Source of the DNA: Tubulanus polymorphus
Taxonomy: Eukaryota > Nemertea > Palaeonemertea > Tubulaniformes > Tubulanidae
Length of the DNA: 64,000 nt
Assembly: GCF_964204645.1 (NCBI RefSeq)
Contig: NC_134033.1
Coordinates: 9,458,231-9,522,230 of the forward strand
Direction of reading: 5' to 3'
Shown here: positions 9,114 to 17,858 of the stretch, in pieces
How positions within the stretch are numbered: position 1 is the first letter of the stretch
Layout: every line of letters begins with the position of its first letter
Translations under genes and position numbers: made by a program
Notes under the pieces: generated by a model
What the model was told of the DNA's origin: nothing
The model's input: only the letters and a program-made list of their open reading frames with translations
Database searches by the model: none

Positions 9114-9536
9114 CTAATTAGTAAACTTATAAGCAACAAATATAACAATAACTGTTCCACCTAAAATCCAAATTATTTCATATTTCTGTTGTTCTTTACT
9201 TGGGGTATAATAATCTGATAATTTAGGTTTGTATAGATGTAATTTTTCTTTATTTGTTACTGCGTTATATAAACTCATTGCATCATCAACTGATTGAAAA
9301 TCTCTATGTGAAATCTTCTGATCATATAATTCTTTATTGATGTAATCCATATAGTTTTGTCTCTTTTCTCTATATTCTTCTGCTGCTTTATTGTATTTCT
9401 CTAACGCTAAGTTATGTCTTCTTTGTTCTCCTAATGAACTATTTTTATCAATATGTTTAAATAAATAACCACCACCTGTAAATGCTAAAGCGTTAACAAT
9501 TGCCGATCCTATAATAGTTATAATTGCAGAAGCCAT
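9114..9536 (-). CDS. Small membrane protein of the assembly block, 140 aa
   Basis: Conserved in A, B and C almost without change. The N-terminus (MASAIITIIGSAIVNALAF, residues 1-19, then GGGY) is hydrophobic and Gly/Ala-rich. The middle is a charged amphipathic helix (ALEKYNKAAEEYREKRQNY), and the C-terminus has a membrane helix (about residues 120-135). The conservation marks it as essential, but no function is assigned. A virion membrane or minor structural role is inference. The start is in AATTTTTTTGCTAAATAAATG. Confidence 0.82.
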   Translation of the reverse strand: MASAIITIIGSAIVNALAFTGGGYLFKHIDKNSSLGEQRRHNLALEKYNKAAEEYREKRQNYMDYINKELYDQKISHRDFQSVDDAMSLYNAVTNKEKLHLYKPKLSDYYTPSKEQQKYEIIWILGGTVIVIFVAYKFTN

Positions 9537-9560
9537 TTATTTAGCAAAAAAATTATGCAT
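9537..9560 (-). promoter_or_regulatory. Typical intergenic promoter-like module (T7 tract + TAAATG)
   Basis: Representative of the module between almost all Polinton genes here. Read on the minus strand it is AATTTTTTTGCTAAATAAATG: a run of about seven T, 4-8 nt, then ATAAATG containing the start codon. The gap holds nothing else. The same arrangement recurs before the capsid gene, the 73-, 118-, 140-, 144- and 433/462-aa genes and the polymerase of C. Poxvirus late promoters also end in TAAATG, but no shared machinery is shown. Confidence 0.6.
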
Positions 9561-9782
9561 TTATATGGGAGGAATATATTTTTGTTTTTCCAAATAATCA
9601 ATTGTTAAATTAGATAAAGTAATTGCTAACGTTAACTTTAAAATATCATTGATATCAAATCTATCAACATTAACACTTCCCATTTTGAATACTTTTTTTA
9701 ATACCATTGAATAACCAACAGTTCCAACTGATAGTAATGCGCCATTATATAATCCAGTTATTATCCACTTATTATCACTCAT
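9561..9782 (-). CDS. Very small membrane protein, 73 aa
   Basis: Two hydrophobic stretches (about residues 6-28, with GLYNGALLSVGTVGYSMVL, and 47-60) separated by a short polar loop, ending in KYIPPI. This is the typical small two-pass membrane protein of the Polinton assembly block. The copies in B (stop codon), C (frameshift in an A-run) and D (truncated) are all broken, so A holds the only intact version here. The stop of the upstream 118-aa gene and this start share the module ATTTTTTTGATAAATAAATGAG. Confidence 0.75.
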   Translation of the reverse strand: MSDNKWIITGLYNGALLSVGTVGYSMVLKKVFKMGSVNVDRFDINDILKLTLAITLSNLTIDYLEKQKYIPPI

Positions 9783-10139
9783 TTATTTATCAAAAAAATT
9801 ACTATCATCAAAATATTTAGTTATCTTAGTGATGATTATTTCAACATTTATTTTATTACTAGTTTCATTTGTATATATTTCAATTATTATTTTTTTAATA
9901 TCATCGATTATAAAATCTTCATCTAATTCATAAAATCTTAAAGATTCTCTAATTAAATTAGTAATCTTTTCTACATTTAAAGTTTCTTTATCAATTGTTG
10001 TTTCATACTCAAATGTTGTTTCATTAGAAAATATAATATTTTTGATATGTGTTATTACATCATTAATGTTAAATTTCATTTCTTTCTCACGTTTAAAATC
10101 AAATCCAAAACATATACTCGGTCCAACAGTTATATTCAT
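9783..10139 (-). CDS. Conserved small acidic protein, 118 aa
   Basis: No family recognised. Starts MNITVGPSICFGFDFKREKE; the remainder is mixed charged helix with ESLRFYELDEDFIIDDIKK and no membrane segment. Intact copies occur in B (121 aa, with an altered C-terminus), C and D, differing at only a few positions. It is always between the penton-like gene and the 73-aa membrane gene. That conservation in otherwise decayed copies suggests recent amplification or selection; the latter is inference. Confidence 0.78.
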   Translation of the reverse strand: MNITVGPSICFGFDFKREKEMKFNINDVITHIKNIIFSNETTFEYETTIDKETLNVEKITNLIRESLRFYELDEDFIIDDIKKIIIEIYTNETSNKINVEIIITKITKYFDDSNFFDK

Positions 10140-10155
10140 TTATATATCAAAAAAA

Positions 10156-10911
10156 TTACTCTTTACATCTTATAACTAATTCATAAATTACAGGAAAGTT
10201 ATTTAAATCAATTAAGTATCCATTATGATTTCTTATTTCTAATTTAAAATTATTAAATTTAGGAATGCATGGTTTAAAATCACATTCTGTTAAATTATAA
10301 TTTATTTGCGTTCCAAATTGTTTAACATTTTTTAGCGGTAAAATATTTAGTATACTAGAACTACAAATTGTTTCTTTAGTTGCTTCGAAAGTTTTTGTAG
10401 GCTCGATTAAATTGCAATAAATATAAAAGTGTGTAAAAGGTATTATATTTGAGCTGCCTTCTGCGTTTCCAGTAACTGTAAGTGGTTTAATTCCTAACAT
10501 TTTAGCCATTGGTTTGTTTACCATAAATTTATGTTGTTCATTAGATATCTTTATTCTTATTTTATTAGTACTATCAATTTTATTAAATTTAATTTCAAAT
10601 GCAGAAGTGCCTCCGATTTTCAACCGAGCTCTTCTATTAATTTCCTGCGCTAATGATTCTAAATTATATAATCCTGGTTTTAAAAATATATGAAACCATT
10701 TATCTTTATTTCTCATATAAATCATAAACCCTCTATGTTCAAAAGTTTTATCCGATACATTGTAAAAAGAATTACATAAACTTATATTAACTAATTTTAA
10801 ATCTACACAATTCTTGAATTCTCTATCTAATTGAACTAGTAAATTATGAGATTTATAATTTGTAAGTTTTCTAGAATCAACAAATATTCTGTATTCTTTT
10901 AATTCCACCAT
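10156..10911 (-). CDS. Penton-like minor capsid protein, 251 aa
   Basis: Probable vertex protein of the capsid, with a single jelly-roll expected. The assignment rests on size, position beside the assembly genes and typical blocks: LLVQLDREFKNCVDLKLVNISL near residue 24 (first 20 residues typical), GLYNLESLAQEINRRAR near 82, PFTHFYIYCNLI near 157, LNILPLKNV near 185, and the C-terminal EIRNHNGYLIDLNNFPVIYE. The homologues in B, C and D are all interrupted. The start has the weaker context AAAATAAATG without a long T tract. No fold comparison was possible, so the penton label is probable, not certain. Confidence 0.7.
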   Translation of the reverse strand: MVELKEYRIFVDSRKLTNYKSHNLLVQLDREFKNCVDLKLVNISLCNSFYNVSDKTFEHRGFMIYMRNKDKWFHIFLKPGLYNLESLAQEINRRARLKIGGTSAFEIKFNKIDSTNKIRIKISNEQHKFMVNKPMAKMLGIKPLTVTGNAEGSSNIIPFTHFYIYCNLIEPTKTFEATKETICSSSILNILPLKNVKQFGTQINYNLTECDFKPCIPKFNNFKLEIRNHNGYLIDLNNFPVIYELVIRCKE

Positions 10912-10928
10912 TTATTTTACATATTTTC

Positions 10929-11270
10929 TTATTCGAAATCTATTTCATGGTGCCCTTTTTCATTCTTACCTTTGTATACGAAATAGAAATCTCCAGAACA
11001 TAATTCTTCTAAATCTTCACTTGATAATCTATGAAATCTATCTGGTAAATAAGTTCTGAATTTATATTTATTTCCTTTTAATCCTTCATATTCTAAATGA
11101 ATTACTAATTTATCTCCATATTTGTTAGTAACTGTAACAATATTTGTAATTAAATATTTCTTGTGAATTGTTAATTCTGTTAACTTTTTGAATTTATAAT
11201 CTACAGATTTGACGCTTGAAGTATCTTTAATTCTATCTAAGAATTCACTGTGTACTTGTTTACTCTCCAT
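10929..11270 (-). CDS. Small OB-fold-like protein, possible ssDNA-binding, 113 aa
   Basis: Beta-rich small protein with the pattern KKYLITNIVTVTNKYGDKLV, then FRTYLPDRFHRLSSEDLEEL and a final KGKNEKGHHEIDF. Similar short proteins with the KxYxIxxxxxxxTKYG...LPxR order are common in Polintons, and an OB-fold single-strand-binding role beside the polymerase is plausible but unproven. In A and B the gene lies next to PolB. In C the distant homologue (41008-41334) is at the opposite terminus. The start is in GTATAATAAATG. Confidence 0.65.
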   Translation of the reverse strand: MESKQVHSEFLDRIKDTSSVKSVDYKFKKLTELTIHKKYLITNIVTVTNKYGDKLVIHLEYEGLKGNKYKFRTYLPDRFHRLSSEDLEELCSGDFYFVYKGKNEKGHHEIDFE

Positions 11271-11298
11271 TTATTATACAAATTTTTATTGAAATTGA

Positions 11299-14200
11299 TT
11301 AACACGTTAGAATCCTTTTCATAATCTCATTTTCTTTTGTTTCTTCTCTTTTGAATTTTATATATTCATCTAAATTGCAACCATAGGCGACTGTGTGGAT
11401 TCCATCATCTAAAATATATCTTTTATCATCAAATGGGTTTAGACTTATCTTCTCTATCTCTTCAATAAACATTTCGTGGTACTCAGATCTTAAACATTTC
11501 ATTTTATGTTTTCTAACTTCTTCATTAAATATACAATTGATGTAATCTTTGAAATGAATATTCTTTTCTACTACACTTTTGGTTATTCCTTTTAACTTTT
11601 TAGCTTCATGTTCTTTAGTTTTATATGAATACATTTTAGATCTAATACCAATGAACTCTATCATTTCTTCACCACCTAATTCATCCTTAAACTTACCTGG
11701 AACTTTTTTATTATCATTGCTAAACAATTCATGATTTTTTGGATAATTACTAAAATCAAAATGGTGTTTTAATGTTTTTAAATCATCTGTTATGTTATCA
11801 GTTTTTATCTTTAATATGTAACTGTCGGTATCAAAATATAATATTTCTATATGTTTTTCTCCAAAAAGTGGTTGTAATACATTATAATAGAATTCATACA
11901 TTAATAACTTTGATAATTCTAGAACTGATGCACCAACATAAATAGGTTTATTGAACTTCATTGAAGTTCTTTTCATTTTAACTGCTGCTAAATTTTCATC
12001 GAATATTCTGTTACCTATAAATTTCGGATACGATTGTAAATGCCTAATTCTTTTACCATTACTAACTAACTCAATATCATTTCTATTTCTAATATTTTCA
12101 CAAGTCTTACCATAGAATGCATTATTCATTAGTTTGAAGAAATCTTTTTCAAAATCAGTTTTAGATTTAGTTCTCTGTGTAGTATTAAAATCTATATATT
12201 TTTCTAACCATTTAGATTGACTGAATGAAATATATCTATGTACTTTTTTTAATATCATTCCTTGATTCAAATAAAACTTCAACATTCTATAATGTACTAC
12301 ATAATTATATTTATCTTCTTGAGTTACCATTAACTTTTCAGTATGAATATGATTATCGGGTTTAATTCTTTTTTGATAATTTGATAATTCTTCATGTTTA
12401 ACAGTTTTATGTTCGGGACAATATGCTAGATTTCTAGATTTGAATTTAATATTTTCGGGGTATTTTAAATCTACAACAAAGAAGTAACCAGTATCTGAAT
12501 CATCTGCAATATCTAGGATTCTTTTCTTCCAATCAAATTTATCAATTTGTAAAACTTCAGTTATTTCAAACATCCCATAAGGTTGTGGTTCCATCATTGC
12601 CCAACCATAAAGATTATTTGCATCTATGTATAATAATTTATATCCAGGATTATCATTTACATTGAAATATCTATCACCCAATACACCTGAAACACCTCCT
12701 CTTATAGATTTTTCAAATAATAGTAATTGATCTATATTTGTTAACAAATCCATTTTTATATCTGTAAATTTTAATCCACAATCCCATGTTAATCCTGGTG
12801 ATGAATAACAATGACAAGGATCAATATTGAAATATTTTAGGTTTACATCTCTAAACCTTTCGAATATATCGGTTAATAATAATACATCTGATTTTAAATA
12901 TAAATCTACTAATTGACCATGATTTTCTATTTTGAAATGATTCCAAATATTCAATGTTCTATTATATACTTCATCTTTAACATATTCATTTTTTAATTCA
13001 TCATAGAATTGTTCTTTCAATAATTCAGTTATGTTAAAATCATTATGTGATTTATAAAATGAATATGGAATTGCGCCTTTATATCTCATTAATTTAAAAT
13101 CATCATAATTTGGGTAATATTCTTTTAATATATTCAATTCATCATCAACTAATGATTTTGATAGATTGTCTAATGAACTACTTAAAAATCTATATGAATC
13201 TATAAATCTTAGACAACCAAATTGGAATGATATATAATTTTCAGATGTTTTAGCTAACATTCTAAATTTATAAGTTGGTATTTTATCTTTTGATCTATTT
13301 GAATTTAATATTTCTATTTCATTATTGATTTCTTCTATTTTATAGCATAACTGTTTGATAAATAAATGTGCATCATATCCTGATAGATTATGAAATATAA
13401 CTGGTACAAAGTTAATTTTCTTAGCTTGTAAGTTACAATTCTCATGTGCAGCGCCTCTAAACTTTCCATTCAAATGATCATGATCTCTTACTTTTTTATC
13501 TTTATAATTAAATATCTTTTCACAATAATAACATTTATCTGCAAACTCAAATTCTTCTTTATCTTCTTCTGTCATTATAATTTCTATATTTGTATTCAAT
13601 AATTTACTAAATCTTATTTCATATTCAATTAATAAGTCACAAAAATGATTGATAACATTTTCATTTCTGTAATTATAATATTCACTTTCAATTAGTTCTG
13701 GATAATCAGATTTAATATATAACCCGAAAGCTGCAGCTGATTGATGAATCTTTTTAATTGTATTTGTTATTGGTGGTTCATCTGAATAATCACTTTCATT
13801 AGAATTTAATTTCTTTCTTTTATAATATATTTCTTTTCTATCTTGATCAGTTAGTTCTTTATTTAATGATTCAAAATCTCCATATATTACAAATGGTACT
13901 TTATTTTTGTAATCATATTTTTTGAATTCTAATATTTTATCTTTTTCATTTGGTAAAACTAATTTACAATAATCATGATTATCACATAGTTGTTTATGAT
14001 TTAATAATATACTTTCATTACTAAATCTATGTAAACATTTTCTACATAGATATATTTTATTATGGTGATCACTTTCTGTTCTAAAGAATAAATCTATTTG
14101 TTTAATCCACATATAATGATTCTCATAATATAATATATCTATAACATCGTTTGAATCATAATCTTTTGATAGGTATAAAGGTTCTAATGTATAATGTTTA

Positions 14201-15333
14201 ATATTATTTCCTTTTGTATTTGGTAATTTAATTAAATCAAATACATTTATTTTAAGATTATTATCTCTTTCTATTTTGGGGATGTTTTTAATTCTAACAG
14301 GATACTTATCTATCTTATAATTATTTTCAAATTGTTTATAATGAGTTAATCTATAAGTATGTTTATTATAATCTTCAACTGGATGTAAACAACTTATTAT
14401 AGCCCATAGAAAACATTTATCATCTTCATTTTGTATATTTATTACAGCATTAGTTTTAAATGGTAATTTAATATAACTTGTTCCATTTATACTATCATCT
14501 TTATAATATGATAAATTATTTTCATCAATTGGTTTTGATTTAGTTAACTTATTATATTTTGTGTTATAAACATGTAAAGTTATAAATATTATCTCATCAA
14601 ATATTAAACCAGATCCTTCAAAATATTTCTCTTCTATTTTAGTTTTTATTTCATTATAACATTTATCTAATTTATCATCTATATGTTGTTTAGAAATAAT
14701 ATGTTGTGAATGAGAATTTATATTATATATTGGTTTATCTTCAGATTTTATAAACTTTACTTTAACTGATATACTTATTTTAGGATATTCTACGTTTGTA
14801 ATTATTTTTATTATTTCTTTCATATTTTCTAAATGTTTTTTATTTTCTTCTAATGTTTTACCTTTATGAAATTTAAACTCGATAGCTGCTGGACCAATAT
14901 CACTTTTAAATGCTTCGGTTATCTCTATATCTTTTTTATTATCTAATGAATTAATATAATTTCTTACATCTTCCATGTATGGTCTTTTATTGTTTAATTT
15001 ATTTTTTATTCTTTTAATTGTCTTCTGTTTCTTATCGTTATCATTATCAAAATAATCTTCACCTAAAATATCATTATTCTTATTTCTAATATGACTTATA
15101 GATTTTAAATGTTCTTTATAATATCTTTTATCACTGAATGATTGATTACATGTATCACATTTATATGTTTCTTTTTCATTCTTTAATTCTTCTAATTTAG
15201 TTTCTAATATATCATCTTCATATTCTAATTTCAATTTATTCTCTAAATGTGTTATAGTTTTATTGTGTCTTGCTTTTTGGGATTTGTCTATATCGATATT
15301 ACATGTTGGGCAGTAGTATTTATTTGCTTCCAT
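11299..15333 (-). CDS. Protein-primed family B DNA polymerase, intein-free, 1344 aa
   Basis: Replicates the element by protein priming at its ends. Two C2H2 fingers open the protein (CPTC near residue 8, CDTC near 59). A conserved NEDDKCFLWAIISCLHP block lies near 305, of unknown role, and another CxxC unit near 430. Exonuclease motifs follow: YGDFESL (about 485), HNLSGYDAHLF (about 650) and YLKSDVLLL (about 813). Between the first two sits an HNH-like CYYCEK...VRDHDHLNGKFRGAAHENC block (about 600-635). Polymerase motifs are YIDANNLYGWAM (about 903), KLMNNAFYGKTC (about 1070), YFDTDSY (about 1170) and SKMYSY (about 1236). Fully open, normal to long for Polintons. The equivalent gene in C carries an intein inside YFDTDSY. 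Confidence 0.96.
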   Translation of the reverse strand: MEANKYYCPTCNIDIDKSQKARHNKTITHLENKLKLEYEDDILETKLEELKNEKETYKCDTCNQSFSDKRYYKEHLKSISHIRNKNNDILGEDYFDNDNDKKQKTIKRIKNKLNNKRPYMEDVRNYINSLDNKKDIEITEAFKSDIGPAAIEFKFHKGKTLEENKKHLENMKEIIKIITNVEYPKISISVKVKFIKSEDKPIYNINSHSQHIISKQHIDDKLDKCYNEIKTKIEEKYFEGSGLIFDEIIFITLHVYNTKYNKLTKSKPIDENNLSYYKDDSINGTSYIKLPFKTNAVINIQNEDDKCFLWAIISCLHPVEDYNKHTYRLTHYKQFENNYKIDKYPVRIKNIPKIERDNNLKINVFDLIKLPNTKGNNIKHYTLEPLYLSKDYDSNDVIDILYYENHYMWIKQIDLFFRTESDHHNKIYLCRKCLHRFSNESILLNHKQLCDNHDYCKLVLPNEKDKILEFKKYDYKNKVPFVIYGDFESLNKELTDQDRKEIYYKRKKLNSNESDYSDEPPITNTIKKIHQSAAAFGLYIKSDYPELIESEYYNYRNENVINHFCDLLIEYEIRFSKLLNTNIEIIMTEEDKEEFEFADKCYYCEKIFNYKDKKVRDHDHLNGKFRGAAHENCNLQAKKINFVPVIFHNLSGYDAHLFIKQLCYKIEEINNEIEILNSNRSKDKIPTYKFRMLAKTSENYISFQFGCLRFIDSYRFLSSSLDNLSKSLVDDELNILKEYYPNYDDFKLMRYKGAIPYSFYKSHNDFNITELLKEQFYDELKNEYVKDEVYNRTLNIWNHFKIENHGQLVDLYLKSDVLLLTDIFERFRDVNLKYFNIDPCHCYSSPGLTWDCGLKFTDIKMDLLTNIDQLLLFEKSIRGGVSGVLGDRYFNVNDNPGYKLLYIDANNLYGWAMMEPQPYGMFEITEVLQIDKFDWKKRILDIADDSDTGYFFVVDLKYPENIKFKSRNLAYCPEHKTVKHEELSNYQKRIKPDNHIHTEKLMVTQEDKYNYVVHYRMLKFYLNQGMILKKVHRYISFSQSKWLEKYIDFNTTQRTKSKTDFEKDFFKLMNNAFYGKTCENIRNRNDIELVSNGKRIRHLQSYPKFIGNRIFDENLAAVKMKRTSMKFNKPIYVGASVLELSKLLMYEFYYNVLQPLFGEKHIEILYFDTDSYILKIKTDNITDDLKTLKHHFDFSNYPKNHELFSNDNKKVPGKFKDELGGEEMIEFIGIRSKMYSYKTKEHEAKKLKGITKSVVEKNIHFKDYINCIFNEEVRKHKMKCLRSEYHEMFIEEIEKISLNPFDDKRYILDDGIHTVAYGCNLDEYIKFKREETKENEIMKRILTC

Positions 15334-15413
15334 TTTAATACTATATTTTTTATTAAAATTGATTTTAGAAGTTCAATGATTTAAATATTATTCATATATG
15401 TGAATATTTTAAG

Positions 15414-15600
15414 AGTAATAGGGATAATAGGCTTTCAGGTCAAAGGTTGAACGGGCGGGTGAGTAAAAATGAAAATAATAATAATTTACAGTTGAATTAG
15501 GAGTGTGCGCGACTAATTCAACTGTAAATTATTATTATTTTCATTTTTTACGAGCTCGACCGTTCGACCTTTGGCCTGAAAGCCTATTATCCCTATTACT
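15414..15600. repeat. Palindromic (foldback) right terminus of element A
   Basis: A 187-bp near-perfect palindrome. It begins AGTAATAGGGATAATAGG at 15414 and ends with the complement (CCTATTATCCCTATTACT) at 15600, with an inner stem built on TTTACAGTTGAATTAG. The outer strand has the orientation expected of an element A right end (…ATTACT-3'), so the inner copy is inverted. No 6-bp duplication flanks the palindrome (TTTAAG left, ATTGTT right), arguing against a separate insertion. Element B has an equivalent. Confidence 0.85.
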
Positions 15601-16215
15601 ATTGTTATACTAACTCCTTGAAACCCGCAGCCAAATCACTGGTAGTAATAAATTAATTTGTACTCGATTTGATTCTCATGATGAGGAGAAACTTGCAGCT
15701 GATCCCCGGAACGACGATGTAGTAACACACGTCGATTCGTCGATGTTTACGGCTCGACAGTGCTTTTAAAATCTAAAGTAGTAAATTTCCAGTGTATCGG
15801 TAATATGATTTGATGAGGAAAATGGGCAATTGTTAAAATCACTGTTTGATTACCGCGACTGAATTTGAAGTCTGCGGCAATAAATTAGTTCATTTATACT
15901 TGAATTGATAATCGAAGTGACAGTCGGCCTGCGGGTTGATTTCGGGATGACGACTCGAAAAACATGTCGCCCCATTGAATGGGGCTAAATTTTCGATGTT
16001 TACGGCCCGACAGCGCTTTTGTAACGATGATTCGTGAAAAAACACGCGGGCTATTTGTAGATCTCAGTGAGCTGAACGATATTATATGGATTGTATATGA
16101 AACAGTTGTAAGGTAACAAAGCCTATGTTCTTTTGGTAAAAATAGTGTGGAAGAAAATAATAATAATAATAATCACGCGGATATCAATAGGGTTTTCTGT
16201 GAAATAACAGAAAAC
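15601..16215. repeat. Host interspersed repeat R1, copy 1
   Basis: Non-coding, GC-richer sequence that fills the gap between elements A and B. It matches 62035-62640 along its length: same GCCAAATCACTGGTAGTAAT, CAGCTGATCCCCGGAACGAC and TTTTCGATGTTTACGGC blocks, and the same ending in an AAT microsatellite plus an AGGGTTTTCTGTGAAATAAC hairpin. Type unknown (SINE-like or MITE-like cannot be decided). It directly abuts the A terminus and the truncation point of B. Confidence 0.8.
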
Positions 16216-16216
16216 C

Positions 16217-16717
16217 CTAATTAATATCAAATTCATTACATATTTTATAAAACTTAGAAAAATTAATATTGTTATTCAATTCTTTAAAATATTTTGAACC
16301 TGGTAAAGGACATTCTAATTCATCTAATATTAATTTTATTTGAAAATATGTATGAAATCTAAAAAGTGATAACATCAATGGTAAACTTGGTTTATTCAAA
16401 TGATCATTCCAACTTATACCACACCCTGTTGTTGCGCAATAAACAGCAAAATTTAATTGGTTCTGCCAATACTTCATATTAGATTTTAATAACCATTGTT
16501 TTGCCTCATTTAAATTTTTGAAATTAATTGTATACACATGAAATATATTTTCCATCTTTACATGAAAATTATTACTTTCAGTAACATAAATATATAAATC
16601 AATTAATGAATTTAAAACTTCATTTCTATATGTAATATCTTTATTAAAATCTATTGCAGGAATATTATATTTAATTGATTTATTATATTGGAAAGCTTTT
16701 GGAAAACTATCTGCCAT
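16217..16717 (-). pseudogene. Truncated 433/462-aa assembly protein gene
   Basis: Retains the first ~166 residues, including the YCATTGCGISWNDHL block. It ends at the junction with repeat R1, where a chance stop closes the frame. Lacks the conserved second block and the C-terminal membrane anchor. Its N-terminus (MADSFPKAFQYNKS) is closer to the copy in C (MVDSFPKAFQ) than to that in A (MGFPKAFQ). Confidence 0.88.
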
Positions 16718-16733
16718 TTATATAATTAAAAAA

Positions 16734-17169
16734 TTAATAATTTATTAATTCTTTTAATAATTTATCTTGTTCTTCAACTGTTATATGACCATTTAAACTT
16801 ATTATATAATCTAGTGTATTCTTTAATTTATTAATTTCTTTTATATTAGTTTCTAATTTTTTCTTTATTACTTTTTATATTTAATTTTGAACTTATACCA
16901 GTTAAAACACTTGAACTTAATCCTAATACACCAATTGATATAGCTAAAGGTGTTAATGGACTGAATATTGCTAGAAATGTTATTACAGAACTAATTGTAA
17001 CCGAACCACTTATAATCAAATAATATATAATTTTACTTTTTAAATATTTTTTCTTTTTAACTTTTAAGTCACTTTCAAATTCTAATATTTGTTTTTCTAA
17101 ATATGTTTTTAATTTTGTTTTATTTATATCATGAGGAATAATATCAATATTATCAACTTTATCATCCAT
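16734..17169 (-). pseudogene. 144-aa membrane protein gene, frameshifted
   Basis: Residues 1-104 are intact and near-identical to the A copy, including both membrane segments. Then an extra base near 16855 shifts the frame and gives a short wrong end. The downstream sequence still encodes the normal C-terminus in another frame down to the original stop at 16734. Confidence 0.85.
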
Positions 17170-17189
17170 TTATTTAGCAAAAAAAATTA

Positions 17190-17612
17190 CTAATTAGTAA
17201 ACTTATACGCTACAAATATAACAATAACTGTTCCACCTAAAATCCATATTATTTCATATTTCTGTTGTTCTTCACTCGGGGTATGATAATCTGATAATTT
17301 GGGTTTGTATAGATGTAATTTTTCTTTATTGGTTACCGCGTTATATAAACTCATTGCATCATCAACTGATTGAAAATCTCTATGTGAAATCTTCTGCTCA
17401 TATAATTCCTTGTTAATATAATCCATATAGTTTTGCCTCTTTTCTCTATATTCTTCTGCTGCTTTTTTGTATTTCTCTAATGCTAAGTTATGTCTTTTTT
17501 CTTCTGTTAATGATCCATTTTTATCAATATGTTTAAATAAATAACCACCACCAGTAAATGCTAAAGCGTTAACAATTGCCGATCCTATAATAGTTATAAC
17601 TGCAGAAGCCAT
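17190..17612 (-). CDS. Small membrane protein of the assembly block, 140 aa
   Basis: Full-length, open homologue of 9114-9536 with a handful of substitutions. Keeps the hydrophobic MASAVITIIGSAIVNALAF start and the C-terminal membrane helix. One of only three intact genes in element B. Because its neighbours are broken, it may be intact by chance rather than in use. Confidence 0.75.
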   Translation of the reverse strand: MASAVITIIGSAIVNALAFTGGGYLFKHIDKNGSLTEEKRHNLALEKYKKAAEEYREKRQNYMDYINKELYEQKISHRDFQSVDDAMSLYNAVTNKEKLHLYKPKLSDYHTPSEEQQKYEIIWILGGTVIVIFVAYKFTN

Positions 17613-17636
17613 TTATTTAGTAAAATAATTATGCAA

Positions 17637-17858
17637 TTATATAGGAGGAATATATTTTTGTTTTTCTAAATAATCAATAGTTAAATTAGATAAAGTAACT
17701 GCTAATGTTAATTTTAAAATATCATTGATATCAAATCTATCTACATTAACACTTCACATTTTGAATACTTTTTTTAATACCATTGAATAACCAACAGTTC
17801 CAACTGATAGTAAGGCGCCATTATATAATCCAGTTATTATCCACCTATTATCACTCAT
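17637..17858 (-). pseudogene. 73-aa membrane protein gene with internal stop
   Basis: Homologue of 9561-9782. A single base change (GGA to TGA in the VFKMGS region, near 17757) stops translation at about residue 34. Both ends are otherwise preserved. Confidence 0.85.

Larger units (their letters stand above)
1..15600. mobile_element. Polinton/Maverick element A (left end outside window)
   Basis: AT-rich block with an uninterrupted set of Polinton genes: integrase and packaging ATPase on the plus strand at the left, then capsid, penton and small assembly genes and PolB on the minus strand. The right terminus is at 15600, where the sequence ends in CCCTATTACT and host repeat follows directly. 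The left terminus is not in the window, so its target duplication cannot be tested. Every recognisable gene is open from start to stop, unlike the other copies here. The family assignment rests on co-occurrence of integrase, ATPase, protein-primed PolB and major capsid protein. Confidence 0.95.

Noticed and set aside
15414-15600. Interpretation as an independent MITE inserted near the polymerase start
   Set aside because: No matching 6-bp flanks, and the upstream junction TTTTAAG-AGTAAT is identical in A and B. A palindromic terminus fits better, though not proven.
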